From contig JAEYSJ010000162.1 in NCBI GenBank assembly GCA_023434855.1, forward strand, positions 1-16,697: a stretch of DNA of 16,697 nucleotides. Reading direction: 5' to 3'. A model generated the notes under the pieces. The model was not told where the DNA came from and did no database searches. It saw only the letters and a program-made list of their open reading frames with translations. Within the stretch, counting starts at the first letter, position 1. Every line of letters starts with the position of its first letter. The DNA is from Bacillota bacterium. Its GTDB lineage: Bacteria; Bacillota_C; Negativicutes; JAEYSJ01. Below are positions 6,212 through 13,664 of this stretch, in pieces. Both the position numbers and the translations under genes were made by a program.

Positions 6212-6245
6212 AGCCGTACCCTGACCGGGTACGGCTATTGTTTTT
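6212..6245 (+). terminator. Terminator-like hairpin between tube gene and chaperone gene
   Basis: AGCCGTACCC (6212-6221) pairs perfectly with GGGTACGGCT (6227-6236) around a five-base loop, followed by ATTG and five T (6241-6245). The stem is strong, and the T run begins four bases after it. It sits inside the tail operon, so it cannot stop everything. It may be a partial terminator that sets the ratio of sheath/tube to later genes, or a stability hairpin protecting the 3' end of the FI-FII message. Confidence 0.6.
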
Positions 6246-6303
6246 ATCGTTGGTAAACAGGCTGCTATGAATCTGATTTTTGCATACATAAGGAGGAACA
6301 GCA

Positions 6304-6621
6304 ATGGACGATCAGACCAAAACAACAATGGAAGATAAGGGACTCACGATTGTGCGGTTCAGGAATGCTTTACAGTTTGAGGGTAAGAATTATGAGGCTT
6401 TGTCAATGGATCTCGAATCCCTAACCGGTAAAGATGTCATTGATGCTGAGAATGAAGCACGGGCATTAGGGGTGCGGGCGGTGATGCTGGAATCCAGTAA
6501 AGAATATCAGGCCATCATTGCCGCAAAAGCAGCTCATGTAACAGTGGATTTAATCAAAGCATTACCAGCAAAAGAATTTAGTTCGGTAACCGGGGAAGTA
6601 CAGGGTTTTTTGCTCGGTTAG
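6304..6621 (+). CDS. E: Tail assembly chaperone (P2 gpE family), zero-frame product
   Basis: The 105-residue product starts at ATG 6304 with AAGGAGG eight bases upstream. It resembles P2 gpE, the chaperone that coats the tape measure protein during tail assembly and is absent from the finished tail. It has an N-terminal beta segment (GLTIVRFRNALQFEGKNYEA), a linking stretch (SLTGKDVIDAENEARALGV) and a helical C-terminus. P2 gpE is about 91 residues. The gene ends 157 bases before the tape measure ATG, and that gap is filled by the -1 frame ORF joined to it by frameshifting. Location between FII and T is exactly that of P2 E. Confidence 0.9.
   Translation: MDDQTKTTMEDKGLTIVRFRNALQFEGKNYEALSMDLESLTGKDVIDAENEARALGVRAVMLESSKEYQAIIAAKAAHVTVDLIKALPAKEFSSVTGEVQGFLLG
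6606..6612 (+). promoter_or_regulatory. Programmed -1 ribosomal frameshift site (T TTT TTG)
   Basis: The heptamer TTTTTTG lies in the canonical phase, read as GG-T TTT TTG in the E frame, three codons before the E stop (CTC GGT TAG). It is the same slippery heptamer reported for the P2 E/E' frameshift. After a -1 slip, reading resumes with the codons for A-R-L-G-M-G and continues open to the TGA at 6780-6782. A short GC-rich fold (for example GGC/GCC around 6628-6642) may lie downstream, but I could not establish a strong stimulatory structure by eye. Confidence 0.85.
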
Positions 6622-6782
6622 GCATGGGGGCGAAGCCATCCAAACTGTTGCGAAGAATTGCCTTGCGCCTAGCTCAGGAAACACACGCACCGGTTACGCA
6701 CTGGCTGAATACTCCCTTGTTTGAATTAAATGAATGGATTAGCACGATTATGGAGAGTCAAAAAGGGGTGAAGCGTCGATGA
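6612..6782 (+). CDS. E': E' extension: -1 frame part of the E-E' fusion chaperone
   Basis: These 56 codons plus stop are open in the -1 frame relative to E and contain a basic helix-rich segment (MGAKPSKLLRRIALRLAQET) followed by WLNTPLFELNEWISTIMES. Joined to the first 103 codons of E by the slip, they give a product of about 159 residues; P2 E+E' is about 142. In tailed phages the longer product (the gpGT-type partner) binds the tape measure and recruits tube subunits. The ATG at 6624 has only a poor ribosome binding site, so frameshifting rather than separate initiation is expected. The stop overlaps the tape measure start as ATGA (6779-6782). Confidence 0.85.
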   Translation, partial: ARLGMGAKPSKLLRRIALRLAQETHAPVTHWLNTPLFELNEWISTIMESQKGVKRR

Positions 6783-9049
6783 GCCGTATGTATGAAATTG
6801 CTTTTGGTATTATGAATTCGACCTTCTCATCGGCTTCAGAAAGAATGACTCAATTCAATACCCAGGTAAAGAGTCTCAAAGCCGAAATGAAAAATCTTGA
6901 TGGCCAATACAAGAAAAATGCAATTTCGGTATTAGAGTATTCTGCCTCCTATGAAAAATTAACGGCCCAAATGTACAAAACAGAACAACATCAAAAAAGC
7001 TATGAAAAGGCTTTTAGCCTGCAAAAGAAAGTGGAGCAATCCCGTACAAATGCCAAAAATAAGATAATGGGTGGCATTGGAGCAGCAAAAATGATTAGCG
7101 GTCCTATCTTTACAGCAATGAACTTTGAGAGCGCTATGTCAGACGTTGCCAAGCAAATCGACGGTGCCCGGAATGATGCCGGTCAACTGACCGATGTTTA
7201 TGATCAGGCCCAAAACCGAGTTATGCAGGCGAGCAAGGATATGAGCATTGGGCCAGAAAACATGGCCAAGGCTTTTGCGGCAGCAGCTAAATCCGGAGTA
7301 CGGGGTGTAGAAAATATTGATAAATTTGCCCGGATGGGGACAATGATGGGCAAGGCTTTTAAAGCACCAGCTGAACAAGTTGGCACAGATTTTGCCAGAA
7401 TCGGCAGCAATATGGGGCTGAATTTGCAAACCTCTCAAGGGATGGCGCAAATGGAAGCACTGGCAGATACGGTTAACTATTTGAATGACCGGACCCATGT
7501 TGCCGGTACGGATATGATTAGTGTATTAAAAAATACCAGCACAAATGCTGCGTCGATACTGCCCACACTGTCCCAGACAACGTTAGCAGGTATGTCTGCC
7601 GCGCTGCTGCACATGGGGGAATCGAGTGAAGCCTCCGGTAGTGCCTTAAATACCTTATTTACCAAAGTTTCAAATGCTCCGGCTCAATCAGAATCCTTTC
7701 AAGCGGTGTTGGCGCAGCTTGGCTTGTCAGCGGAAGAATTGCAGTCAGGGGCGCTGACTAATGCCGAAGGCACTATTATGAACCTCTTCGAACGCATTCA
7801 AGGTTTAGATGGGGCAAGTAAAAAAAATGTATTAGCTGAGTTGTTTGGCCCAGAGAATATTGACAATATTTCAAAAATATCGGGCAGCTATGAAGACTTC
7901 CTGCGCGTAATGAAAATGGGGAATGCCGATGCTGCTAAAGGCAGTTTAGCAAAGGGGTTTGAAATACAGTCCCAAAGTCCGGAGCGCAAACAGGAGGGCT
8001 TACAAGCGGCCATTGCCCGTATGGAGATCAATGTAGGCCAACCGGTATTGCCGGATTTTGCTTCTCTCTTGGGTTCATTGAGTAAAGCCGCTGATTGGAT
8101 TGGAGAAGTCAGCAAGGAATATCCAGCCCTAAGCAGCGCAGCTTTTAAATTAACCGGTGCGGTGGTAGGTACCTCAGTGGCACTTTCTACCCTCGCCTGG
8201 GTTGGCTGGTCGATTATTTCTCCCTTTGCCAGTATATATGAATGGTCGAAGCGAATGGAACTGGCAGCCCGTTTAAATACCGGTGCCCAGTGGGCTTGGA
8301 CAGCAGCTCAGAGGGCATGGAATACTGCTGTGTCGGTAGGAAAAGCTGCACTAGGAGTAGGTCAGTTTATTCTGCGGGCTGCATGGACTGGCATTGTTAC
8401 TGTCGCCACGTGGGCCTGGACAGCAGCCCAGTGGGCGTGGAATGCGGCTATGACAGCGAATCCCATAGGCTTGGTTATCGCGGGAATAGCGCTGTTGGTT
8501 GGAGCGGGATATTGGTTAGTTTCTAACTGGACTGCCGTTCAAGCGTGGTGGACTCAGCTATGGAATGATCCTTTAGCAGCGTTGCAAAGCTTTATTAACG
8601 AAATTTATAACCGTTTCAGTCCGGTTATCAACTGGTTACGGGATAGGAAAAAAGAGTTTAAAAACTTTTTTGGCGGCGGCGGGATTCTTTATGATGCTAA
8701 CGATCATATTAGCCCCAAAGTAGCCATGCAGGTACCAACCCAGGCCAATGGCGCAGCAGCGACTGCACCGGGTATTCCCTTGAACGGAACGCCTCAAGCC
8801 ATGGCGCTTGCGACTACAGCAGGATATATGATGGATGGCGGTACTCCCTTCAACGAGTTTCTCAATGGGGCGACTGCCCGTGATCAGCGTGAGGAAATCA
8901 ATTTTGCATTTAATCCCTCTATTTATCTAAATGGTGGCGATGCAAATGTAGAGAGTAAGCTTCGTCAAGTCATACAAGATCAAGTAAGCGATTTTGAATC
9001 CCGCATGACGGCCTTTATGGAACAGCAAAGGAGGCTGGACTATGCGTAG
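6779..9049 (+). CDS. T: Tape measure protein (P2 gpT family)
   Basis: The 756-residue protein sets tail length and travels through the tube at contraction. It begins at ATG 6779, overlapping E'. Residues about 15-110 form a long Lys/Gln-rich coiled coil (TQFNTQVKSLKAEMKNLDGQ). Residues about 110-400 match the phage tape measure core domain: MNFESAMSDVAKQIDG, an AFAAAAKSGVRG segment, and LFTKVSNAP. Residues about 450-590 are hydrophobic and Trp/Ala-rich, with a membrane-like stretch NPIGLVIAGIALLVGAGYWL. A duplicated Trp-rich motif (residues about 505 and 545) occurs there. The C-terminus is again charged and helical. P2 gpT is 815 residues, so a tail slightly shorter than that of P2 is expected. 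No muralytic domain is visible. Confidence 0.95.
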   Translation: MSRMYEIAFGIMNSTFSSASERMTQFNTQVKSLKAEMKNLDGQYKKNAISVLEYSASYEKLTAQMYKTEQHQKSYEKAFSLQKKVEQSRTNAKNKIMGGIGAAKMISGPIFTAMNFESAMSDVAKQIDGARNDAGQLTDVYDQAQNRVMQASKDMSIGPENMAKAFAAAAKSGVRGVENIDKFARMGTMMGKAFKAPAEQVGTDFARIGSNMGLNLQTSQGMAQMEALADTVNYLNDRTHVAGTDMISVLKNTSTNAASILPTLSQTTLAGMSAALLHMGESSEASGSALNTLFTKVSNAPAQSESFQAVLAQLGLSAEELQSGALTNAEGTIMNLFERIQGLDGASKKNVLAELFGPENIDNISKISGSYEDFLRVMKMGNADAAKGSLAKGFEIQSQSPERKQEGLQAAIARMEINVGQPVLPDFASLLGSLSKAADWIGEVSKEYPALSSAAFKLTGAVVGTSVALSTLAWVGWSIISPFASIYEWSKRMELAARLNTGAQWAWTAAQRAWNTAVSVGKAALGVGQFILRAAWTGIVTVATWAWTAAQWAWNAAMTANPIGLVIAGIALLVGAGYWLVSNWTAVQAWWTQLWNDPLAALQSFINEIYNRFSPVINWLRDRKKEFKNFFGGGGILYDANDHISPKVAMQVPTQANGAAATAPGIPLNGTPQAMALATTAGYMMDGGTPFNEFLNGATARDQREEINFAFNPSIYLNGGDANVESKLRQVIQDQVSDFESRMTAFMEQQRRLDYA

Positions 9050-9242
9050 ATATACAACAGTCCTTGGTGATACCTGGGATTTGATTGCTTATCAACTCTA
9101 TGGTAATGAACATTTACTGTGGGCATTAATTGAAGCCAATCCACAATTCCGGGAAACGGTACTGTTTTCCGCCGATATGGTGATTAAGGTGCCGGAAGTA
9201 ACGCCTGCTGCTACTGTTTCCCTGCCGCCATGGAAGAGGTGA
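9042..9242 (+). CDS. X: Tail protein X, LysM-like (P2 gpX family)
   Basis: The 66-residue protein starts at ATG 9042, overlapping the tape measure by 8 bases, with AAAGGAGG in front. It consists of one LysM-like fold: YTTVLGDTWDLIAYQLYGNE, then LLWALIEANPQF, then ADMVIKVPEV. It closely matches the small P2 gpX/pyocin type, a baseplate component beside the hub; the LysM fold here is structural and need not bind peptidoglycan. Position between T and D is conserved in P2-like tails, although P2 itself places X elsewhere. Six bases separate it from the next ORF. Confidence 0.93.
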   Translation: MRRYTTVLGDTWDLIAYQLYGNEHLLWALIEANPQFRETVLFSADMVIKVPEVTPAATVSLPPWKR

Positions 9243-9248
9243 TAAGGT

Positions 9249-10262
9249 ATGCAGGCTCGCAGAGCAAGACTAAAGCTTTTATATAATAATAAAGATATCT
9301 CAGCCGATTTAGCAGCCTATTTAAAAAGTTTTTCGTATACTGACCATGCCAGTGGCAAAGCGGATGATTTACAGATTACCGTTGAGGACCGGGATGGACT
9401 ATGGATAGGGGATTGGATGCCGGACAAGGGGGCAACGTTAAAAGCGGCCTTAGTTACCGAGCATTGGCAGGAGCAAGATAAGACGGAGGAATTGCCTCTC
9501 GGCATTTTTGAAATAGATTCAGTTGACGGTAAGAGTTCGCCGACGGAGATAACGATTAAAGCCCTGTCCATTCCTGAATCATCGTCACTCCGGGGTGAGG
9601 AGAAAACGCGCAGCTGGGAAAAAGTAAAATTATCTGCGATTGCCGGGGATATTGCAAGCAATGCCGGTTTTTCCCTGTTTTATGATACGGAGGATGATCC
9701 CGAGCAGGAACGGGTAGAGCAAACCGAACAGTCAGATTTGGCATTTTTGCAGAAAATATGTGAAGATGCGGGACTTTCACTCAAGGTTGCTGATCAGCAG
9801 ATTGTTATATTTGACGATGAAAAGTATGAAGCGCTTGATCCGGTAATGACCATCAAACGTGGGTGGTCCTGGATAGTGGACTATAGTTTTTCCACCTCTA
9901 CGCGCAATGTCTATTCGGCTTGCAAGGTTGAATACTACTCTCCCGGCGACAATCAAAATATTTCTTATACCTTTACGGCGCCTAACAAGCCGGCAACAGG
10001 GAAAACCCTTGTTGTTAATCAGCGAGTAAGCAGTCTCGGCGAGGCTGAGCGATTGGCAAAAAAGAAACTCCGCAAGCAAAATCGCGAGGAAACAAAAATA
10101 TCATTTACGCTGTTGGGGGATGTGCGATTATTGGCGGCCACAACGGTAATGGTCGAAGGCTACGGGAAGCTGGATGGCAAGTATTTTATTGAAGAGGCTG
10201 AGCATGCTGGCTGCGGATACCGGGCAAAGCTTGACTTACGCAAGGTTTTGGAGGGATATTAA
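9249..10262 (+). CDS. D: Baseplate hub protein (P2 gpD, 'late control D' family)
   Basis: The 337-residue protein is the trimeric hub that links the tube to the spike, equivalent to T4 gp27 and VgrG N-terminal parts. The start is ATG 9249 with GAGGTGAT upstream. Family features are the N-terminal RLKLLYNNKDISADLAAYLK and SFSYTDHASGKADDLQITVED with the D-x-x-G-x-W that follows, the ALSIPESSSLRGEEKTRSWE segment (about 105-125), QSDLAFLQKICEDAGLSLKV (about 160-180), and the C-terminal GYGKLDGKYFIEEAEH. No lysozyme insertion is present. The end overlaps the next ATG (TAATG), which encodes the spike it holds. Confidence 0.95.
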   Translation: MQARRARLKLLYNNKDISADLAAYLKSFSYTDHASGKADDLQITVEDRDGLWIGDWMPDKGATLKAALVTEHWQEQDKTEELPLGIFEIDSVDGKSSPTEITIKALSIPESSSLRGEEKTRSWEKVKLSAIAGDIASNAGFSLFYDTEDDPEQERVEQTEQSDLAFLQKICEDAGLSLKVADQQIVIFDDEKYEALDPVMTIKRGWSWIVDYSFSTSTRNVYSACKVEYYSPGDNQNISYTFTAPNKPATGKTLVVNQRVSSLGEAERLAKKKLRKQNREETKISFTLLGDVRLLAATTVMVEGYGKLDGKYFIEEAEHAGCGYRAKLDLRKVLEGY

Positions 10263-10741
10263 TGGATGCGGTTTTGAAAAATTTAGTAAGAGTAGGCAGG
10301 GTATCCTCTACCGATCCGGAGCAGGCAACCGTCCGGGTAGTATTTGAAGACCGCCAGAACCTGGTGTCCTATGACTTGCCGGTAATCGTCCGTCAGAGCC
10401 TGCGCAATAAAGATTACTGGATGCCCCATGTGGGAGAACAGGTTGTCTGTCTTTTCCTACCCAATGGCAATGCCCAGGGATTTATCCTGGGCTCTTTTTA
10501 TTCCGCTAATGACAGACCGCCTGTCAATACAGGGGAGAAACGGTGTGTGCAGTTTGAAGATGGCACACACCTTGAATATGACTGCTCGAACCACACGTTG
10601 ACGATTATCGCCCAGGGGCCAGTTCATGTTGTCGGTCAAGTAACAGTTAACGGAGATGTTATAGCTGATGGTATTAGTCTCAAAAACCATGCACATGGCG
10701 GCGTGCGTTCAGGCGGCGATACAAGTGGAGTCCCGGTATAG
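10262..10741 (+). CDS. V: Baseplate spike protein (P2 gpV family)
   Basis: The 159-residue protein starts at ATG 10262 within TAATG, with GGAGG before it. Residues about 1-85 form the OB-fold domain (LVRVGRVSSTDPEQATVRVV, MPHVGEQVVCLFLPNGNAQGFILGS). Residues about 100-140 are a short triple beta-helix (VHVVGQVTVNGDVIADG). The C-terminal KNHAHGGVRSGG has the H-x-H pair (H143, H145) that in P2 gpV apex domains coordinates iron at the needle tip, and it ends in the usual TSGVP. It is shorter than P2 gpV (211), implying a shorter needle. This is the membrane-piercing device of the tail. Confidence 0.95.
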   Translation: MDAVLKNLVRVGRVSSTDPEQATVRVVFEDRQNLVSYDLPVIVRQSLRNKDYWMPHVGEQVVCLFLPNGNAQGFILGSFYSANDRPPVNTGEKRCVQFEDGTHLEYDCSNHTLTIIAQGPVHVVGQVTVNGDVIADGISLKNHAHGGVRSGGDTSGVPV

Positions 10742-10750
10742 GAGGCAGAC

Positions 10751-11068
10751 ATGGAATTTATAGTTTCAGCAACAGCCAATATGAGTAAAGTCAATTTTGC
10801 ACCGTCAAGTGTTAGGGAAGAAGTCTATCAAAACGTTCGGACGATAGTAGCAACGCCTGTTTATTCAGTTCCCCTAAACCGTTCCTTCGGTGTTAATGCT
10901 GTCATGCTTGATTTGCCGCTGCCGGTAATGCAGGCCAAATTAGCAGCTGAAATTGTGCAGGCCATTGAAAAGTTTGAGCCCCGGGTTGCTGTTGTTAAAG
11001 TAAGCTTTACTGGTAACGCTGAATCCGGCAATATTAAGCCTTATGTCACGCTTAGGCTAAAGGGGTGA
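10751..11068 (+). CDS. W: Baseplate wedge protein (P2 gpW / T4 gp25 family)
   Basis: The 105-residue protein starts at ATG 10751 with TAGGAGGC seven bases upstream. It has the gp25-like layout: VREEVYQNVRTIVATPVYSV, the turn PLNRSFGVNAVMLDLPLPV (with the conserved R-x-F-G), then AAEIVQAIEKFEPRVAVVKV and a final beta pair. In contractile tails this protein sits in the inner baseplate and starts sheath polymerisation. It lies between the spike and the U-like gene and four bases before the latter. Confidence 0.95.
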   Translation: MEFIVSATANMSKVNFAPSSVREEVYQNVRTIVATPVYSVPLNRSFGVNAVMLDLPLPVMQAKLAAEIVQAIEKFEPRVAVVKVSFTGNAESGNIKPYVTLRLKG

Positions 11069-11072
11069 GGCG

Positions 11073-11909
11073 ATGAGCATCGGAACATTTGGTCCGATTA
11101 CATTTGAAATATCAGCTGAAAAAACACGGACGTTTGATGACTTTAAACGGAAAACGGCGGCAAAATTTGAACAGCATGAGATTATTGGGTTAAAACCAAA
11201 ATTGGAGTTTATTGCTCCCGGCCTGGACGAGATTTCGTTTCAGGTCATTTTATCTGCCTATCACGGGCTGAATCCATTAAAAGAAGCGAACCTGCTGCGT
11301 GAAATGGTTACAAAGGGTGAGGCTAATACCCTGGTTATCGGTGGTGAGGTGCTAGGCAGCTACATAATTGATAACATGAATGAAGCCTGGAAATATATCG
11401 ATAATCAAGGCAATGTTTTTTATATTGCTGTTGATGTGAGCCTCAAAGAATACTATGTGGCTAGTGATGCTGGTACCAATCCTGCTTCGACTGCTGCGGC
11501 TGCAGAAGAACAAAAGCAAGAACAAGTAACGAAACAAGTTGAAGTGAAGGCAAAAAATACGGGTTTCTCTGCTCAAAATATTGCTGATCTAGTGACAGTT
11601 GCTGTAAACGGAGTGCGAGATCCTTCACTGGCAGCGACCAGCATATCATCAATCTTAACGGCAACGCAGAATTTGCAGGATAGCAGTGTAGATAGTCCGG
11701 CTCAAAACGCCTATGGAAGCCTAGGCTTAGATGTAGCTGGTTTAGTTACTCAATCTATTACCGATCCAATGACCACAGCCATTCATGTATTGGCGAGAAT
11801 TTCTAAGACCGATACTGCTGATAAGATGGCAGCAGCGAAAGGAATTTATGGGGCAAAAGCTGCCGGCAGTGTATTATTGGTCGCACAGCGACTGAAAGGA
11901 GTGAGATAA
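11073..11909 (+). CDS. U: GpU-like tail protein with a long C-terminal extension
   Basis: The protein has 278 residues, starting at ATG 11073 with GGGGTGAG upstream. Residues 1-130 match the P2 gpU family: SIGTFGPITFEISAEKTRTF, a KFEQHEIIGLKPKLEFIAPG segment, and ISFQVILSAYHGLNPLKEAN, ending in VFYIAVDVSLKEY. P2 gpU itself has about 159 residues and is required for tail assembly. Here a Gln/Glu/Lys-rich linker (about 140-160) leads to ~115 extra residues of Ala/Thr-rich helices with no family I recognise. In P2 gene U lies between T and D; here it stands between W and J. Both the extension and the position suggest added baseplate contacts. Confidence 0.85.
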   Translation: MSIGTFGPITFEISAEKTRTFDDFKRKTAAKFEQHEIIGLKPKLEFIAPGLDEISFQVILSAYHGLNPLKEANLLREMVTKGEANTLVIGGEVLGSYIIDNMNEAWKYIDNQGNVFYIAVDVSLKEYYVASDAGTNPASTAAAAEEQKQEQVTKQVEVKAKNTGFSAQNIADLVTVAVNGVRDPSLAATSISSILTATQNLQDSSVDSPAQNAYGSLGLDVAGLVTQSITDPMTTAIHVLARISKTDTADKMAAAKGIYGAKAAGSVLLVAQRLKGVR

Positions 11910-13027
11910 TGGCGTTTGATGATTTACCATCAATCAGTTTTGTTGACACTGATGCAGCGAATATTGAGGCAGCAGTGATAACGATGTATGAAGGCATTAC
12001 CAGCCGGTCACTTGCTCAGGGCGATCCTGTCCGGTTATTTTTACAGGCCATGGCGGCTATTATTATTCAACAACGTATTCTCATTAATGAAAGTGCCAAG
12101 CAAAACTTGCTTGCCTATGCCCAAGGACATGTCCTCGATCATATGGGGGCACTGGTTGGTGTTAACCGATTAGGGGCATCAGCAGCACAGACGACGATTC
12201 GGTTTACCCTTTCCGCTGTGCAGCCGCAAGCTGTGACAATTCCGGCGGGGATTCGCGGCACAACAGCCAATGGAGTCGGTTTTCAGGTAGCTAATCCTAT
12301 TGCCATTCCGGCAGGGTCTTTAGCTGGTGATGCACCGGCAGTTTGTATACTAACCGGTACGATTGGCAATGGGTATGTACCCGGTCAGATCAACCAATTA
12401 GTCGATCCTCTTCCCTGGATACAGTCTATAGCCAATATTACCGATAGTGAAGGCGGAGCGGAACCGGAAGATGATGATGCGTACCGGGAGCGTATCCGGC
12501 AAGCGCCTGAGAAATATAGTGTGGCTGGCCCGGAGGGGGCCTATCGCTTTTGGGCTATGTCGGCTAATCAAAATATTGTTGATGTGTCGGTGCGAAGTCC
12601 AAGTCCTGGTGCCGTAGAGCTCAGGCCGCTGCTCAAAAACGGTGAAATCCCCGGTACGGAAATTCTGGATACTGTATTAGAAAGTGTAGGGAATAAAAAG
12701 GTTCGCCCTTTAACAGATCAGGTCATTGCCTTACCACCGGAAAGCGTAAGCTATGATGTTAACCTGACTTATTATATTGACAAGGATAATATTACGCAGA
12801 CAGCAGCTATCCAACAAGCAGCTGCCAAGGCTGTTAATGATTATAATTTATGGCAAAAAACAATGATGGGACGAAGCATAAACCCGACAGAATTAATTTG
12901 GCGGCTACGCGCCGCCGGAGCAAGCCGTGTGGAGGTTGTGCTGCCTGAGTTCCTTGCTCTGGAAAAATATCAGGTAGCTCAGGTAAACACAGTAGCAGTT
13001 GGATTTGGAGGTATCAGCGATGGTTGA
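11909..13027 (+). CDS. J: Baseplate J-like wedge protein (P2 gpJ family)
   Basis: The 372-residue protein starts at ATG 11909 (overlapping the previous stop, TAATG) with AAAGGAGTGAG upstream. Features are DLPSISFVDTDAANIEAAVI at the N-terminus, the ANQNLLAYAQGHVLDHMGALVG-like helix (about 60-85; here AKQNLLAYAQGHVLDHMG), IPAGIRGTTANGVGFQV, the conserved GGAEPEDDDAYRERIRQAPE loop (about 187-207), GPEGAYRFWAMSAN, and the C-terminal NPTELIWRLRAAGASRVEVV. With gpI it forms the wedges whose movement triggers sheath contraction. P2 gpJ is about 302 residues. Confidence 0.95.
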   Translation: MAFDDLPSISFVDTDAANIEAAVITMYEGITSRSLAQGDPVRLFLQAMAAIIIQQRILINESAKQNLLAYAQGHVLDHMGALVGVNRLGASAAQTTIRFTLSAVQPQAVTIPAGIRGTTANGVGFQVANPIAIPAGSLAGDAPAVCILTGTIGNGYVPGQINQLVDPLPWIQSIANITDSEGGAEPEDDDAYRERIRQAPEKYSVAGPEGAYRFWAMSANQNIVDVSVRSPSPGAVELRPLLKNGEIPGTEILDTVLESVGNKKVRPLTDQVIALPPESVSYDVNLTYYIDKDNITQTAAIQQAAAKAVNDYNLWQKTMMGRSINPTELIWRLRAAGASRVEVVLPEFLALEKYQVAQVNTVAVGFGGISDG

Positions 13028-13664
13028 TATAGCGCAGATCAAGCTGATTGATTTAGTTCCGCCCAGCATTAAGAATGATCCTGCTATTCAGGCAGCAGCG
13101 GCGGTACTTGATACTGAACTGCGCAAAGTAACGGCTGCTATCCCCACAACTCTTCTATTACCCCGGCTTGATGAGCTGGCAGAGGATATTGTGGATAGTT
13201 TGGCCTGGCAGTTTCACGTTGACTTTTACGAACCGGGAATTAGCTTGTCGCAAAAGCGCAAGCTGGTAAAAAACGCAATTGAAGCTCATCGCCGCAAGGG
13301 TACACCTCATGCGGTGGAAGAAGTTGTAACAGCAATTTTAGACGATGCAGTTGTTCAGGAATGGTTTGAATACGGTGGCAAACCGTATCATTTTCGTGTC
13401 ATTAAAATAAATGGTCAGGTTACGGCCGAAATGTATCCGAAACTAAAAAAAGCGATCGATACAGTAAAAAACACCCGCTCCTGGCTGGAGGGCGTTTCTT
13501 TGTACCGGGAAATGGACGGGATTGTCTATATAGGGGGAGCCTACAGCAGTTTGAAAACAGTTACAATTCTACCGGCAGCTTTCCGGGCGCCTCATATCTC
13601 AGGAACGACTTACCGGGGTGGCACTGTTTATAACCGAAAAGGAGTTGAAATCAAGCATGCCTAA
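13020..13664 (+). CDS. I: Baseplate protein I (P2 gpI family)
   Basis: The protein has 214 residues from ATG 13020, chosen because GGAGGT (13007-13012) lies seven bases upstream; an in-frame upstream ATG at 12999 lacks such a site. It overlaps J by eight bases. Family hallmarks are LIDLVPPSIKNDPAIQAAAA, LPRLDELAEDIVDSLAWQFH with VDFYEPG, and LVKNAIEAHRRKGTPHAVEE followed by a YGGKPYHFRV segment. In P2 gpI joins the wedge and holds the tail fibres, consistent with the fibre gene following directly. The C-terminus (GTTYRGGTVYNRKGVEI) overlaps the fibre start. Confidence 0.93.
   Translation: MVDIAQIKLIDLVPPSIKNDPAIQAAAAVLDTELRKVTAAIPTTLLLPRLDELAEDIVDSLAWQFHVDFYEPGISLSQKRKLVKNAIEAHRRKGTPHAVEEVVTAILDDAVVQEWFEYGGKPYHFRVIKINGQVTAEMYPKLKKAIDTVKNTRSWLEGVSLYREMDGIVYIGGAYSSLKTVTILPAAFRAPHISGTTYRGGTVYNRKGVEIKHA

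Noticed and set aside
7139..7498. 119-codon minus-strand ORF inside the tape measure gene
   Set aside because: It lies wholly within a well-supported gene on the other strand, with no start signal or recognisable domain.
12999..13019. Upstream ATG at 12999 as start of gene I
   Set aside because: There is no ribosome binding site before it; GGAGGT at 13007-13012 points to ATG 13020, and family proteins begin there.
13618..13656. Upstream ATG at 13618 as start of the fibre gene
   Set aside because: It would overlap gene I by 47 bases without a binding site, and the family N-terminus starts at MPNWNG (13657).
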